Of a stretch of 64,000 nt of DNA, positions 1-8,230 are shown piece after piece (position 1 is the stretch's first letter; each line of letters opens with the position of its first letter). The translations under genes and the position numbers were made by a program. Origin of the DNA: an uncultured bacterium (lineage in GTDB: Bacteria > Bacillota_I > Bacilli_A > RFN20 > CAG-826); NCBI GenBank assembly GCA_949291375.1, contig CASEVI010000001.1, positions 1 through 64,000 on the forward strand, in the 5' to 3' direction. The notes beneath the pieces are model-generated. The model was given only the letters and a program-made list of their open reading frames with translations. It did no database searches and was not told the DNA's origin.

Positions 1-51
1 CTTATAGATTGAAAGGTAAAAATATTTATGATGATAACTTAGAAATATAAC

Positions 52-237
52 CTACATTTTCAATTGGCGTTTTTCGACATTTTGCTGTTGACATTGACAT
101 CTTGATTTTTTTATTTTTCCTAATCCGTTTTTAACAACATTATAACTATACCCTTTTTGTTTATAGTAAGCATAAGGAGTTATTTTTAAATCATTAATTT
201 CTTTTTTTATTTCAGCATAATCATATTTACGTCTCAT
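52..237 (-). CDS. Small basic protein of unknown function (61 aa)
   Basis: No family recognised. The frame can be read from a TTG at 252, but that TTG lies inside a Shine-Dalgarno-like GAGGAG. The ATG at 235-237 follows it with 8-nt spacing, so I take the start there. The product starts MRRKYDYAEIKKEIND and is rich in Lys, Tyr and Asn. The helical stretch that follows (ITPYAYYKQKGYSYNVVKNGL) could be a helix-turn-helix, which is inference only. The C-terminus is Gln/Cys-rich (RCQCQQQNVEKR) and looks non-domain. It lies downstream of the SipW cluster on the same strand, beyond the 340-387 hairpin. Confidence 0.45.
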   Translation of the reverse strand: MRRKYDYAEIKKEINDLKITPYAYYKQKGYSYNVVKNGLGKIKKSRCQCQQQNVEKRQLKM

Positions 238-339
238 AAAAAATCTCCTCAATTTTATGAGAGGATTTTATATTTATTTTTGTTGTTCGATAAGAACGTG
301 AAATTTTCAACGCTTACTTTTTATTGTTCTTTACAAGGT

Positions 340-387
340 GAATGGCTCATTATTATTTTCTTTTAAAAAATAAATAATGAGCCATTC
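340..387. repeat. 15-bp perfect inverted repeat hairpin
   Basis: GAATGGCTCATTATT (340-354) is repeated exactly in inverse orientation at 373-387. It lies 48 nt past the stop of the 232-aa SipW-type substrate. It probably ends or protects the transcript of that operon, but neither outer flank has a run of T, so it is not a textbook intrinsic terminator. Confidence 0.6.
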
Positions 388-434
388 TATAGAGAGTGTA
401 TATGTTAACAAGCAATCTTCTAAGTTAAATGTTT

Positions 435-1133
435 TTAAATGTAATCTTCCCAATTAGATATAAGTGAAACTGTAAGGGTCAGATTGATTAAAGGTTCACC
501 TACATAAGATGATAAGGCTAAATTGACTTTTTCAAATATCTCTTCATCTTTTCCGTGTGTCTTATATTTAAAACATCTATTAAGTGATAAATATCCATTT
601 GTAGATACCTCTAAACCGCTTACTCCTCCATCACTAAATTCCGTCAAATCAAATGTATAAATTTGATTAATTTCATCATAAGTATCAAAATCTAAAGGTT
701 TATTTAAGTTCGCACTTTCTTTATCCATTTCAAAATAAGTAGAAAGAGGTTCTTTTATTTCAAATTTTAATTTTGCTACAACCATTTCTTTTGTTAAAGT
801 TATTCCGCTATAACCTTCTTTAGGAGTAATTCTAAAATCAAATTCACTAGTTAATTGACCTTCCCCTAATAAATTATTTTTTGAATAAAAAACTAAACCA
901 CCATAATTTGCATATTGATCATTATCACTTTCAACATAAAATGAATCTGGAGAGGAAGTTATTTCAATATTCCCCATCTCGAGATAATTTTCAACATTGA
1001 TATTGACCACTGATTCTTGAGAAACTCCATCTTCACTTGAAAAATTCCATAAAGCAAAACCACTACCCACAATAGTAAAGGTAGAAAGAAGGGCTAATGT
1101 TAATAAAACTATACTTTTTGTTTTGCGTTCCAT
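435..1133 (-). CDS. SipW-type signal peptide protein (232 aa)
   Basis: An exported protein of unknown fold. The N-terminus is MERKTKSIV, then a hydrophobic stretch to about residue 27, then GSGFALWNFSSE. This is the arrangement of SipW-cognate signal peptides (TasA/camelysin type), where Trp follows the hydrophobic core near the cleavage site. The same F-x-x-W-x-F motif is in three other genes of this island. The mature part is Ser/Glu/Lys-rich with predicted beta strands, no further membrane segment and no LPXTG motif. It starts 24 nt after the signal peptidase stop, so the two are surely co-transcribed. AAGGA lies 12 nt before the ATG. Function beyond being a likely SipW substrate is unknown. 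Confidence 0.8.
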   Translation of the reverse strand: MERKTKSIVLLTLALLSTFTIVGSGFALWNFSSEDGVSQESVVNINVENYLEMGNIEITSSPDSFYVESDNDQYANYGGLVFYSKNNLLGEGQLTSEFDFRITPKEGYSGITLTKEMVVAKLKFEIKEPLSTYFEMDKESANLNKPLDFDTYDEINQIYTFDLTEFSDGGVSGLEVSTNGYLSLNRCFKYKTHGKDEEIFEKVNLALSSYVGEPLINLTLTVSLISNWEDYI

Positions 1134-1157
1134 TTTTTTCTTTTTCCTTATTATTAA

Positions 1158-2192
1158 TTAATCAATAACTTCTTCTTCAACTTCTTTTGTTTCTTCTTTT
1201 ATAGTTTCTTGATTTAAAAGAAAGGTAGATTCTTTTAAATCTTCTGAAACATTAACTTCATCAAAAATTACTTTATTTTTATCGTCTTCATCAATATAGA
1301 AAATAAATGATTTTTTCTCATCTCCATGAGGAATGGTACAGAAATAATCGAGTCTTTTTTTATAAGACTTATCAATTCTTTCTTCAGCAAGCGTTGCTAA
1401 AAAGAGAAAAACAAATGCTGCGCAAAGAGCAATCATTCCTATTTCACTTTTAATATAGGTAATAAAAACTCCTAAACCATAATTTTGAAAACCATTATAT
1501 CTACCAATTACATCTTCAAATTCTAAAGCTGTTTCATAAGATAAAGACGCTATATTTGAATCTCCTTGTAATTTAAAAAGTAATTTAGAAGGATCTTTTT
1601 CATCTATATTTATTTCGATGACTCTATGAAGAATCATGATATCTTCATGTTCATAAGCGATAATATCATAAAGTTTAATATCTTCAGCTTTTTCGATTTT
1701 TTCAATACCAACCAAAGAATATTGAGTAATTTGATCGTTTAAACCATTTTCAAATAAATAATCGTTATCTTCATGTTTTTCTTCCATACTACCTGTAAGA
1801 ATAGTAATGTAAGCATCGTTATTGATAAAAAATTGATCTCCATTAGCTCTATAAGAAATTCCTACAGCCAATATTCCAATTAAGCAAGTAATAATAACTC
1901 CACTTAATACATCCATGATAATGTGTAATTTCCTTTGAGTTTTTTCTTCCTTATCAATCATTTCAGTGCATTTTAAAAATGATTTATTTTCTTTTCTTCT
2001 TTTTAAATTAAGATGATAAATCTTATTTCGATATTCTTTTTTTAAAGCTTTATCTTCATATCCATAATCGATATGTTTAACTTTATAAAATGAATATAAA
2101 AAGAACATAAAAGAAAATACAATTGCTAAACCAAGAATAACAAAAATAGAAATGATAATTGCAATTATAAATAATCGTTCTTGTCCACCCAT
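1158..2192 (-). CDS. sipW: ER-type (SipW-like) signal peptidase I
   Basis: Membrane serine protease that removes signal peptides. The catalytic Ser is S135 in TGSME, the His is H189 in ILHRVIEI, and an Asp is D211 in LQGDSN. That is the Ser-His-Asp arrangement of the ER/archaeal/SipW subtype rather than the Ser-Lys bacterial type. Membrane segments lie near residues 7-35, 92-113 and 251-268. It has 344 residues against about 190 for Bacillus SipW. The extra length is a cytoplasmic basic loop (40-90) and an acidic C-terminal tail ending EEVEEEVID. Clear SD AGAGGGAG before the ATG. It sits between its presumed substrates (907 aa upstream, 232 aa downstream), which supports a dedicated export role. 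Confidence 0.88.
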   Translation of the reverse strand: MGGQERLFIIAIIISIFVILGLAIVFSFMFFLYSFYKVKHIDYGYEDKALKKEYRNKIYHLNLKRRKENKSFLKCTEMIDKEEKTQRKLHIIMDVLSGVIITCLIGILAVGISYRANGDQFFINNDAYITILTGSMEEKHEDNDYLFENGLNDQITQYSLVGIEKIEKAEDIKLYDIIAYEHEDIMILHRVIEINIDEKDPSKLLFKLQGDSNIASLSYETALEFEDVIGRYNGFQNYGLGVFITYIKSEIGMIALCAAFVFLFLATLAEERIDKSYKKRLDYFCTIPHGDEKKSFIFYIDEDDKNKVIFDEVNVSEDLKESTFLLNQETIKEETKEVEEEVID

Positions 2193-2264
2193 ATCTTTTT
2201 ACTCCCTCTTTTAACCTATATATTTTTTTAATTAATTTATCTAATATCTAGAATAGCTCATTTT

Positions 2265-4988
2265 TTAAGAAGCTTTCTCAATATATAAAACATAATTTTT
2301 CCTTATTCTAAACTCTAATTCACCATTAAATTTGTCTGTTTCAGTATCATATTCAGCTAAAACTAAACCACTGACATAATCATAAACTTTATAAAGTCCA
2401 GGATCATTCCTACTTAAAGCAACTTCTTTTACAGCGTCTTCTAAAGTTTTAGACAAATCATTTTTATCAACATCTTGACCACTAATATTTGTTCCGATGT
2501 AATAACTCTTTTCCCAAACAGTAGTTAAATTTTCATGATTTAAATACCCGTCTACTTTATCCCAAGAAGTTGGATTAACATCGCTAACTAGTTTAACGAA
2601 AACATTTGAATGCCTAAAAGCATATAAATGATAATGTAATCCTAACACTGGATCTTCATCAGCGTATAAAATAAAATCATATAATCCTAAATAAAGAGAT
2701 GATTTTGGAATGTAATATCTTCCTGTTCCACCTCCAGTAGAATGATGTTCATCGTTTTTTAAATCAAAATAATATGAAGCATTAACATAAACTTCATTAT
2801 CATCAATAGTCCCATTATTGTTTAAATCATAAATAAGTGTATTTACACCATTTTGATCTAAATATGATGCATCTACATTTACTTTATCACTATGATCTTC
2901 TAAATTAGAACGATAAAAATGTATATTTTTATCGTATTCTTTATATAATCTTATTTGGAATGCTGCATATTGAATTGAAGAAAAATTCGTTAAATCAACA
3001 TTTTTAATAATATAAATGAATTCATTATCTAAAGCTGAATTTTTAATATCATCATTAATAACTTCGCTAGTAGTCCCATTTGTTGTTAAAAATTTAGGAT
3101 TTACTATATCTGTAATAGTATCGTCATTAATATGAATTACTTCACTTTTTCCTTTATAAACACCATGTGTTTGTTTAACCATTGAAGGAGAATTGTGATA
3201 ATAAAAGTCAACTTGATTATTAATATTACCAGAAGAATCTAAACCAGTAACAAATTTAGCTTCAAGAACTTTTTCGATACCGACAATAAAATACGATGAA
3301 TTTTCATATTTATGATTAGCAGTACCTGTTGAAATTATTTCACAATTACATATTTGATAAAAAGCATTGCTTAAAATTTCGATATGTTTTCCACGTAATG
3401 AATTAAATGAATTTGAATTTTCAATTATGGTTTTAACATCGTTAAACCCACCAGAAAAATTAATATTACCAGAAGGGTAATTATTCAATAATGTTTTGTT
3501 AGTTAAGAAAATATATACATTGTATAAAGAATCTTCATCACCATATTTTTCAAAAAAATTATTGTTATTAAAATCGTATAATTTATGGGACCCACCTTCA
3601 TAACGCCCATCACTAGTGTTATCAATAGCGGCCGCAGCACCTTCTATAATCGTAGAACCTTTACTTTCTCCAAGAGTAACATTTTTAACCGACCCATATA
3701 TAAATGGAACATCAATGCCATCTACATTAAGCATAATTTGTTCATCGTGATATAAAAAATTTTGTTTTTTTCCGTTTATATTTAAGTCGATCGAGTCTTT
3801 GCCGCCGTTAACTGTTGTTTTGTCGTCAACCCAGCCATCATCACCACCATAATAATCGTAAGCTTTTCCGCTACTAAAAATAGGAAATAATCTAATAACA
3901 TTATTTTCGTCGGCATACTGATCTAAATTTCTCATTATATCGAATAAATCAATAACATCTTTACAAGTAAAAGAACCCGATTTAAGATCTTCATTATCTG
4001 CAACTATATGGACAGAAAAATTTTTACTATCATCAAAATAACCCCATGAAGCGAATGTATAATTATAATAGGATTCGTTAGAATCAGGATAATCGTCACC
4101 CATTTCATTTTGAGGAGTTGGAATTAAATCATAAATACTTGTTGATAAAGTGTCTGTTACTGTTAATTTTATAGGCAAATAGTTTGAACCGGCATCATCA
4201 ACATTTTCCCAGTAACCAAGTCTTTTGCTTCTATCGTGTATTTTGCCATCTTCAGATTCATAACTATAGCCAGGAACATTGTCATTATAGACTGAATCGT
4301 TATTCCACAAATCATCATCATTATCAATATAATCAAGTACTCCATCAGTCTCATTTTCATAAAACAAATCATTTATTACTGTTTGTTTATAAGAATAAGG
4401 ATCTGTATTTAAACCACCAATATAATTCCGATAATAATATGATCCCCAATCATCCGATCCCCACCCATGGTGCTCTACAGACGCAAAGTCAGATCGAATT
4501 AAAGTTAAATAAGCATTATCCCCAAAAGTATTATTATTTAATGTCTCTGAACTTTTTGCATTATATTCGTTTTTCTCACTGGTTTTTTTTATAACATTTC
4601 CATCTTCATCAAAATTCCGCTCAACATAGCCGAAACAATCTTCAGGTAAAATAGTATCTAAAGTCATTCTTTTATAATATATTAAATCATAAATATTTTG
4701 AGGGCGTTCTCCAGGATTTTGTACATTAGTAACTGGCTTTAAATATCTACTATATTGTTCAGTATAAAATGTAGAAGGAAAAAAATAGATTGTATATTCA
4801 GTTGAGGTATCACTACTATTAGCACTACTATCATAGTTTTCTTTAATATTATCGATTCCTCCAAAATTAACACCTGTATCTTTTTTAACTGTTTCACTAT
4901 TAAATACCCAATAAGAAAAACCAATAGTAGGTACTACTATTAATAATGCTAAAAATATTATAAAAATAGATAATAATCTTTTTTTCAT
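2265..4988 (-). CDS. Large SipW-type surface protein with an EF-hand loop (907 aa)
   Basis: A secreted protein, Asp/Asn/Tyr/Ser-rich, with no recognised family. The signal region is MKKRLLSIFIIFLALLIVVP followed by TIGFSYWVFNSE, matching the F-x-x-W-x-F motif of the neighbouring substrates. Residues about 721-732 read DLNNNGTIDDNE, a canonical EF-hand/dockerin-like calcium-binding loop. Many Tyr/Asp/Gly patches (for example YDYYGGDDGW) suggest a beta-rich, ion-binding surface protein. There is no cell-wall sorting motif and no C-terminal membrane helix. SD is weak (AAAGAAATTAAAG, no GG). It is followed after 72 nt by the SipW gene. A matrix or fibre role is inferred from this pairing only. 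Confidence 0.8.
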   Translation of the reverse strand: MKKRLLSIFIIFLALLIVVPTIGFSYWVFNSETVKKDTGVNFGGIDNIKENYDSSANSSDTSTEYTIYFFPSTFYTEQYSRYLKPVTNVQNPGERPQNIYDLIYYKRMTLDTILPEDCFGYVERNFDEDGNVIKKTSEKNEYNAKSSETLNNNTFGDNAYLTLIRSDFASVEHHGWGSDDWGSYYYRNYIGGLNTDPYSYKQTVINDLFYENETDGVLDYIDNDDDLWNNDSVYNDNVPGYSYESEDGKIHDRSKRLGYWENVDDAGSNYLPIKLTVTDTLSTSIYDLIPTPQNEMGDDYPDSNESYYNYTFASWGYFDDSKNFSVHIVADNEDLKSGSFTCKDVIDLFDIMRNLDQYADENNVIRLFPIFSSGKAYDYYGGDDGWVDDKTTVNGGKDSIDLNINGKKQNFLYHDEQIMLNVDGIDVPFIYGSVKNVTLGESKGSTIIEGAAAAIDNTSDGRYEGGSHKLYDFNNNNFFEKYGDEDSLYNVYIFLTNKTLLNNYPSGNINFSGGFNDVKTIIENSNSFNSLRGKHIEILSNAFYQICNCEIISTGTANHKYENSSYFIVGIEKVLEAKFVTGLDSSGNINNQVDFYYHNSPSMVKQTHGVYKGKSEVIHINDDTITDIVNPKFLTTNGTTSEVINDDIKNSALDNEFIYIIKNVDLTNFSSIQYAAFQIRLYKEYDKNIHFYRSNLEDHSDKVNVDASYLDQNGVNTLIYDLNNNGTIDDNEVYVNASYYFDLKNDEHHSTGGGTGRYYIPKSSLYLGLYDFILYADEDPVLGLHYHLYAFRHSNVFVKLVSDVNPTSWDKVDGYLNHENLTTVWEKSYYIGTNISGQDVDKNDLSKTLEDAVKEVALSRNDPGLYKVYDYVSGLVLAEYDTETDKFNGELEFRIRKNYVLYIEKAS

Positions 4989-5460
4989 TTCTTTAATTTC
5001 TTTTATATTTATAATCTTAAATATTTTAAATAAATTAATTATTTAAAATATGTATATTTTATTTTTAATAAAAATTATTATTTATTTTTTAAAAATTAAA
5101 TATTTAAGATTATATATAAAATTACACTCCCTAAAATAATAAATATAATTTTTAAATAGATAAGTAATAACAAATAATTAAATAATTATTAATCTTAAAA
5201 TTATTTAATTAGTTCACTCTCTAATATTGACTAATTAAATAATTAATAGTTTTATGTTTTCAAATAATAATCAAATAATGATTGATAGTCCTTAAAATAA
5301 GGGAAAGAAGAAATGAATTAATATATTTATTAAAATAAATATTAATTCGTTTTCTATCCCTTATTTTAATTATCTTATTTAATTATTATATTTTTATCTA
5401 TCTTAAATATTAGGATATAAGATAGATTGATTTGATAGATTCATTGTTTAGATAGGTTGA
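4989..5460. other. AT-rich gap with two strong hairpins
   Basis: No gene seen in 472 bp between the 210-aa and 907-aa genes. Two inverted repeats stand out. AATTATTTAATTAG at 5199-5212 pairs with CTAATTAAATAATT at 5231-5244. TTAAAATAAGGGA at 5292-5304 pairs with TCCCTTATTTTAA at 5357-5369, with an inner arm GAATTAATAT (5315-5324) against 5339-5348. Neither is followed by a proper T tract on the minus strand. They may separate or stabilise the two transcripts, which would allow the 210-aa gene to be expressed at a different level. Confidence 0.6.
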
Positions 5461-6093
5461 TTAAGCATTGACTAATTCTGCTGTAATTGTAACAGCGTTT
5501 TTATCTGCAATAGATTCAATTGCATTTTTCCAAGTTGTATATGCAGTACTTGATGTTGGTTTTCCAGTTGTTCCACTTCCAGCTGCTTGATAATCAATAA
5601 AATTATTTTCGGTTTTATCAGTTCCTAATGTTAATTCAGCAACATTAGAAGATAAAGAAACAGTTGTTGTAGCTTCATAATCACTTGTTCTTCCTGTTGC
5701 ATCATTTGCAATTTTTAAATATGGTCTATAAGCCTCAGCAATTGTAATACTGAATTTAACACTATCAAAATTTGTTCCATCTGTTGCTGTACCATTTTTA
5801 GAAGCTGTTAATGTAGTAACGGCTGTATTAGTATCATTTGTAGTAGCAAAATATATACCTTTTGTTACATCATCTTTATTGCTTGAGCCACCTTGATCTA
5901 AAACTAAAGTTAAATTGGAGTAATTTAAAGTAATAGAATAATTATTTGATGTCATATCTGTAATTGTAACACCTAAAGTATTTGTTGCTTTAGTATTAGA
6001 TTCACTAAAACTCCAACTTGAAAATCCACTTCCTACTAAAACTCCGGCAGTTAAAAGTGGTAAAACTGTCATTAATAATTTTCTTTTTAACAT
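5461..6093 (-). CDS. TasA/camelysin-like SipW substrate (210 aa)
   Basis: Probable major matrix subunit. It begins MLKRKLLMTVLPLLTAGVLV, then GSGFSSWSFSESNTKATNTL, which is the SipW-cognate signal layout. The mature part of about 180 residues is very rich in Thr, Ser, Asn and Ala, has no Cys, and alternates short beta-prone segments, as in TasA-type subunits. I cannot confirm homology without a profile search. A strong SD (AAGGGGAG) sits 8-9 nt before the ATG and is part of a 17-bp inverted repeat. Its separate leader, strong SD and simple composition suggest higher expression than the downstream genes. Confidence 0.8.
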   Translation of the reverse strand: MLKRKLLMTVLPLLTAGVLVGSGFSSWSFSESNTKATNTLGVTITDMTSNNYSITLNYSNLTLVLDQGGSSNKDDVTKGIYFATTNDTNTAVTTLTASKNGTATDGTNFDSVKFSITIAEAYRPYLKIANDATGRTSDYEATTTVSLSSNVAELTLGTDKTENNFIDYQAAGSGTTGKPTSSTAYTTWKNAIESIADKNAVTITAELVNA

Positions 6094-6099
6094 ATGTCC

Positions 6100-6659
6100 T
6101 TAACTCCCCTTAAGAATAATAAATTAGAAAATTTATATATAAAAAGACGACACCTATCCCAATGCCACTTTAATTAAAGCAAAAATAAAAAAAAAAAAAA
6201 TAGAACTATATTTTTTGACTATAAAGTCAATATAAAATATAGAGATAATTATCTATCTTTTTAATTGATAATATTGATTAAATTACTATTTATCTTATAA
6301 ATTTATTTAAATTATGAAGATTTCTTGAATATCTTCATAATTAAAATTCTATTTATAAGTATAAACAGTAATTATAATAAACAATAAAGACATAGTTAAT
6401 AAGTAGGAAGTAGTAAATTTTATATTAAATACACCACAATATGTGCTTATTTAATACTTTTTATTTTTAAAATAATAATTAATAGTTAATAACAATAACA
6501 TCTTTACTATTGCGCTTTTTTCTTATTATTAATTTAGATCTATCCCTTAATTATTTTTAATTTAGTTTAATTTAATATTTTTTTTACTTATTATTTTTTA
6601 TTAATTATTAATTATTATTTTAGTTAATTATTTAATATAGTTTTCTTAAGGGGAGTTAA
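6100..6659. repeat. 17-bp inverted repeats bounding a 526-bp segment
   Basis: TTAACTCCCCTTAAGAA at 6100-6116 occurs as its exact reverse complement at 6643-6659. The left copy contains the Shine-Dalgarno of the 210-aa gene. The right copy precedes no recognisable start codon. The segment between is AT-rich, carries no gene, and includes a palindrome TTGACT-ATAA-AGTCAA (6215-6230) and a run of 14 A (6187-6200). This geometry could be an invertible promoter segment, or the right copy could be the relic of a lost divergent gene. Confidence 0.6.
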
Positions 6660-6841
6660 TAAAACTAACGTTAACCTTATAAATTAATTAAGAATATTAA
6701 TGAATAAGTTTTTTTAAGTTAAAGAAAATAAAAATAACTTAAATTAATAAATAGATGAATAATAATAGTTATTAAGTTAATTAATTACATTTAAATATTA
6801 AAAATATTAAATGTAATTAATTATAGAAGTAATAAAACGTA

Positions 6842-6976
6842 TTAATATTTCTTTACTTCGTTAAAACTAACATTACTCTTTAAAAGTAAGAAATACCAAG
6901 CACAGAAGCTAACGCCTAAAGTTAATAAAGCGATAGCTAATATAAGAATAAATCTAGCTACTCTTCTTATTAGCAT
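6842..6976 (-). CDS. 44-aa micro-protein with SipW-type signal motif
   Basis: A short open frame: ATG at 6974-6976, TAA at 6842-6844, preceded by SD AGAGGAAAAAGT. The product starts MLIRRVARFILILAIALLTL and continues GVSFCAWYFLLLKSN, ending NEVKKY. Two Arg, then a hydrophobic core, then S-F-x-x-W-x-F, matches the motif of the three larger SipW-type proteins in this island. Only about 15 residues follow the motif. If cleaved, the product would be a very short secreted peptide. If not, it is a single-pass membrane peptide. It is the first gene of the minus-strand island. No homologue is recognised. Confidence 0.65.
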   Translation of the reverse strand: MLIRRVARFILILAIALLTLGVSFCAWYFLLLKSNVSFNEVKKY

Positions 6977-7024
6977 ACTTTTTCCTCTGTTGCTTATTTA
7001 TAATATTAACTATTTAAGAAGATT

Positions 7025-7412
7025 TGTGAAGAAAGAAATTTCACATATCTTTACAAAAAAGAATATAAAAATATAAATAAAATTTTGTGAAATTAAGTGA
7101 AAACATGATAAAAATAATGATAAAATTCTTATTTTTTCCGATTATTATCGAAAAAAATCTTCTTCACAGAAATTCTAAATATTTTAATGAAAGTTTAAAT
7201 TTTTGTCATTATTTTAACGAGTGTCGGATATTTTTAAACAATAAAAAAATAGTAATTTTTAATAAAAATTAACAAGTCGTTACAAATTTTTAATATATTT
7301 TTCAATAAATTTCACATGTTTTCACATTTTTTTAATTGACTTTATAGTTAATATTTTTTAGACAACCCTCCTTTATATACAAGAATGCTAAAAAGAAGCG
7401 AAAATATTCACA
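7025..7412. promoter_or_regulatory. Cluster of TTCACA / TGTGAA words
   Basis: Six copies of TTCACA or its complement TGTGAA occur at 7025-7030, 7040-7045, 7086-7091, 7311-7316, 7321-7326 and 7407-7412, plus AGTGAAAA at 7096-7103. They lie upstream of the 44-aa gene. They could be operator sites for a regulator of the SipW island. In AT-rich DNA part of this may be chance. Confidence 0.35.
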
Positions 7413-7644
7413 TTTTTTTAAAATTTTAAAGAATTTAAAGAAAGCAAATTAATTTCAATTATTATTTTGGCTTATAGAAGATTTTTGACATTGATAAGAA
7501 AAATCATCTTTGAAAACAAAGAAAAATAAAGTCATAAAAGCTAAACTTGAGATTTTAATGAGTTCTTCTTATTAATTTGTTTTCCTTTGTTTACACCGAT
7601 ATTTTGATACATTTGCATCGACATTTACAACGACATTAAAGATT

Positions 7645-7766
7645 AACAAGGTTAAAATTTTTCCTTATAAGACACTAAAGTGCCAAACGTCCGTCACTTT
7701 AAAATTTCGACCCTTGCTAACTCGACATTTTTCGATTTTAATATATGTACGAATTTAAACCTTGTT
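7645..7766. ncRNA. Candidate structured RNA or decayed element
   Basis: AACAAGGTTAAAATT (7645-7659) pairs with AATTTAAACCTTGTT (7752-7766) with one mismatch, closing a 122-nt block. Inside is a hairpin TAAAGTG...CACTTTA (about 7675-7703), followed by AAAATTTCGA...TCGATTTT (about 7700-7740). This could fold as a branched structure on either strand. The block is less AT-rich than its surroundings. No known RNA family is recognised, and promoter and terminator are not evident. Confidence 0.3.
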
Positions 7767-8185
7767 GCTGCAGTTTTTGCACCAACCTCATTGCTATCAC
7801 TTGTCGATACCAATTTATAACTTATTAATTTTTTAATCTAAACATCTATAACAATAACTACTACTCTTTCTAGTTAAAGAGAATTCAATAATAAAAAATT
7901 ATATTCTTAAGGCAAAACTTTAATAAATATAATTTGTTCTTATTTAGGATAATTAAATTCTTCTTTCTTTATTTCCCTAGCACGGAGATAAGGATCATTT
8001 CTTTGACAACTATATTTTCTTTTTAATTTGACTTTTGACCTACTTCCTAAAAGTCTTATATTCTTTTATGAGGCTTTCTTAACTTTTAAAAATCAAAAAT
8101 CAATAAAGTTTTTCTTTAGGAAAAGTAAAAACATTATATATTTTAGATATTCTAACTAATTTTAAACTTGCTTAGATAAAATAAA

Positions 8186-8227
8186 AAGCAACATTTCTTA
8201 TAACACCAAGTTTTAGATATGTTGCTT
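8186..8227 (-). terminator. Intrinsic terminator of the split regulator gene
   Basis: On the minus strand AAGCAACAT, a 24-nt loop, then ATGTTGCTT running into TTTTATTTT. It begins 3 nt after the stop at 8231. Confidence 0.8.
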
Positions 8228-8230
8228 AAT

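Larger units (their letters stand above)
6977..8176. other. 1.2-kb gene-free AT-rich region upstream of the SipW island
   Basis: No convincing CDS on either strand. A 61-codon plus-strand frame at 7087-7272 lacks an SD and has no domain character. Contents: a cluster of TTCACA/TGTGAA words (7025-7412); a palindrome-like TTGACTTTATAGTTAA (7336-7351) that is the near-copy of 6215-6230; an SD-like AAAGGAGGG on the minus strand around 7365-7373 with no properly spaced start; and a foldable block at 7645-7766. The size and repeat content suggest a long regulatory region. Confidence 0.5.

Noticed and set aside
4184..4594. 136-codon plus-strand frame (His/Asn/Gln-rich)
   Set aside because: Antisense shadow of the 907-aa surface protein gene; odd composition and no SD.
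7087..7272. 61-codon plus-strand frame in the gene-free region
   Set aside because: No SD; Asn/Ile/Lys/Phe composition is what random AT-rich DNA gives; overlaps the TGTGAA word cluster.
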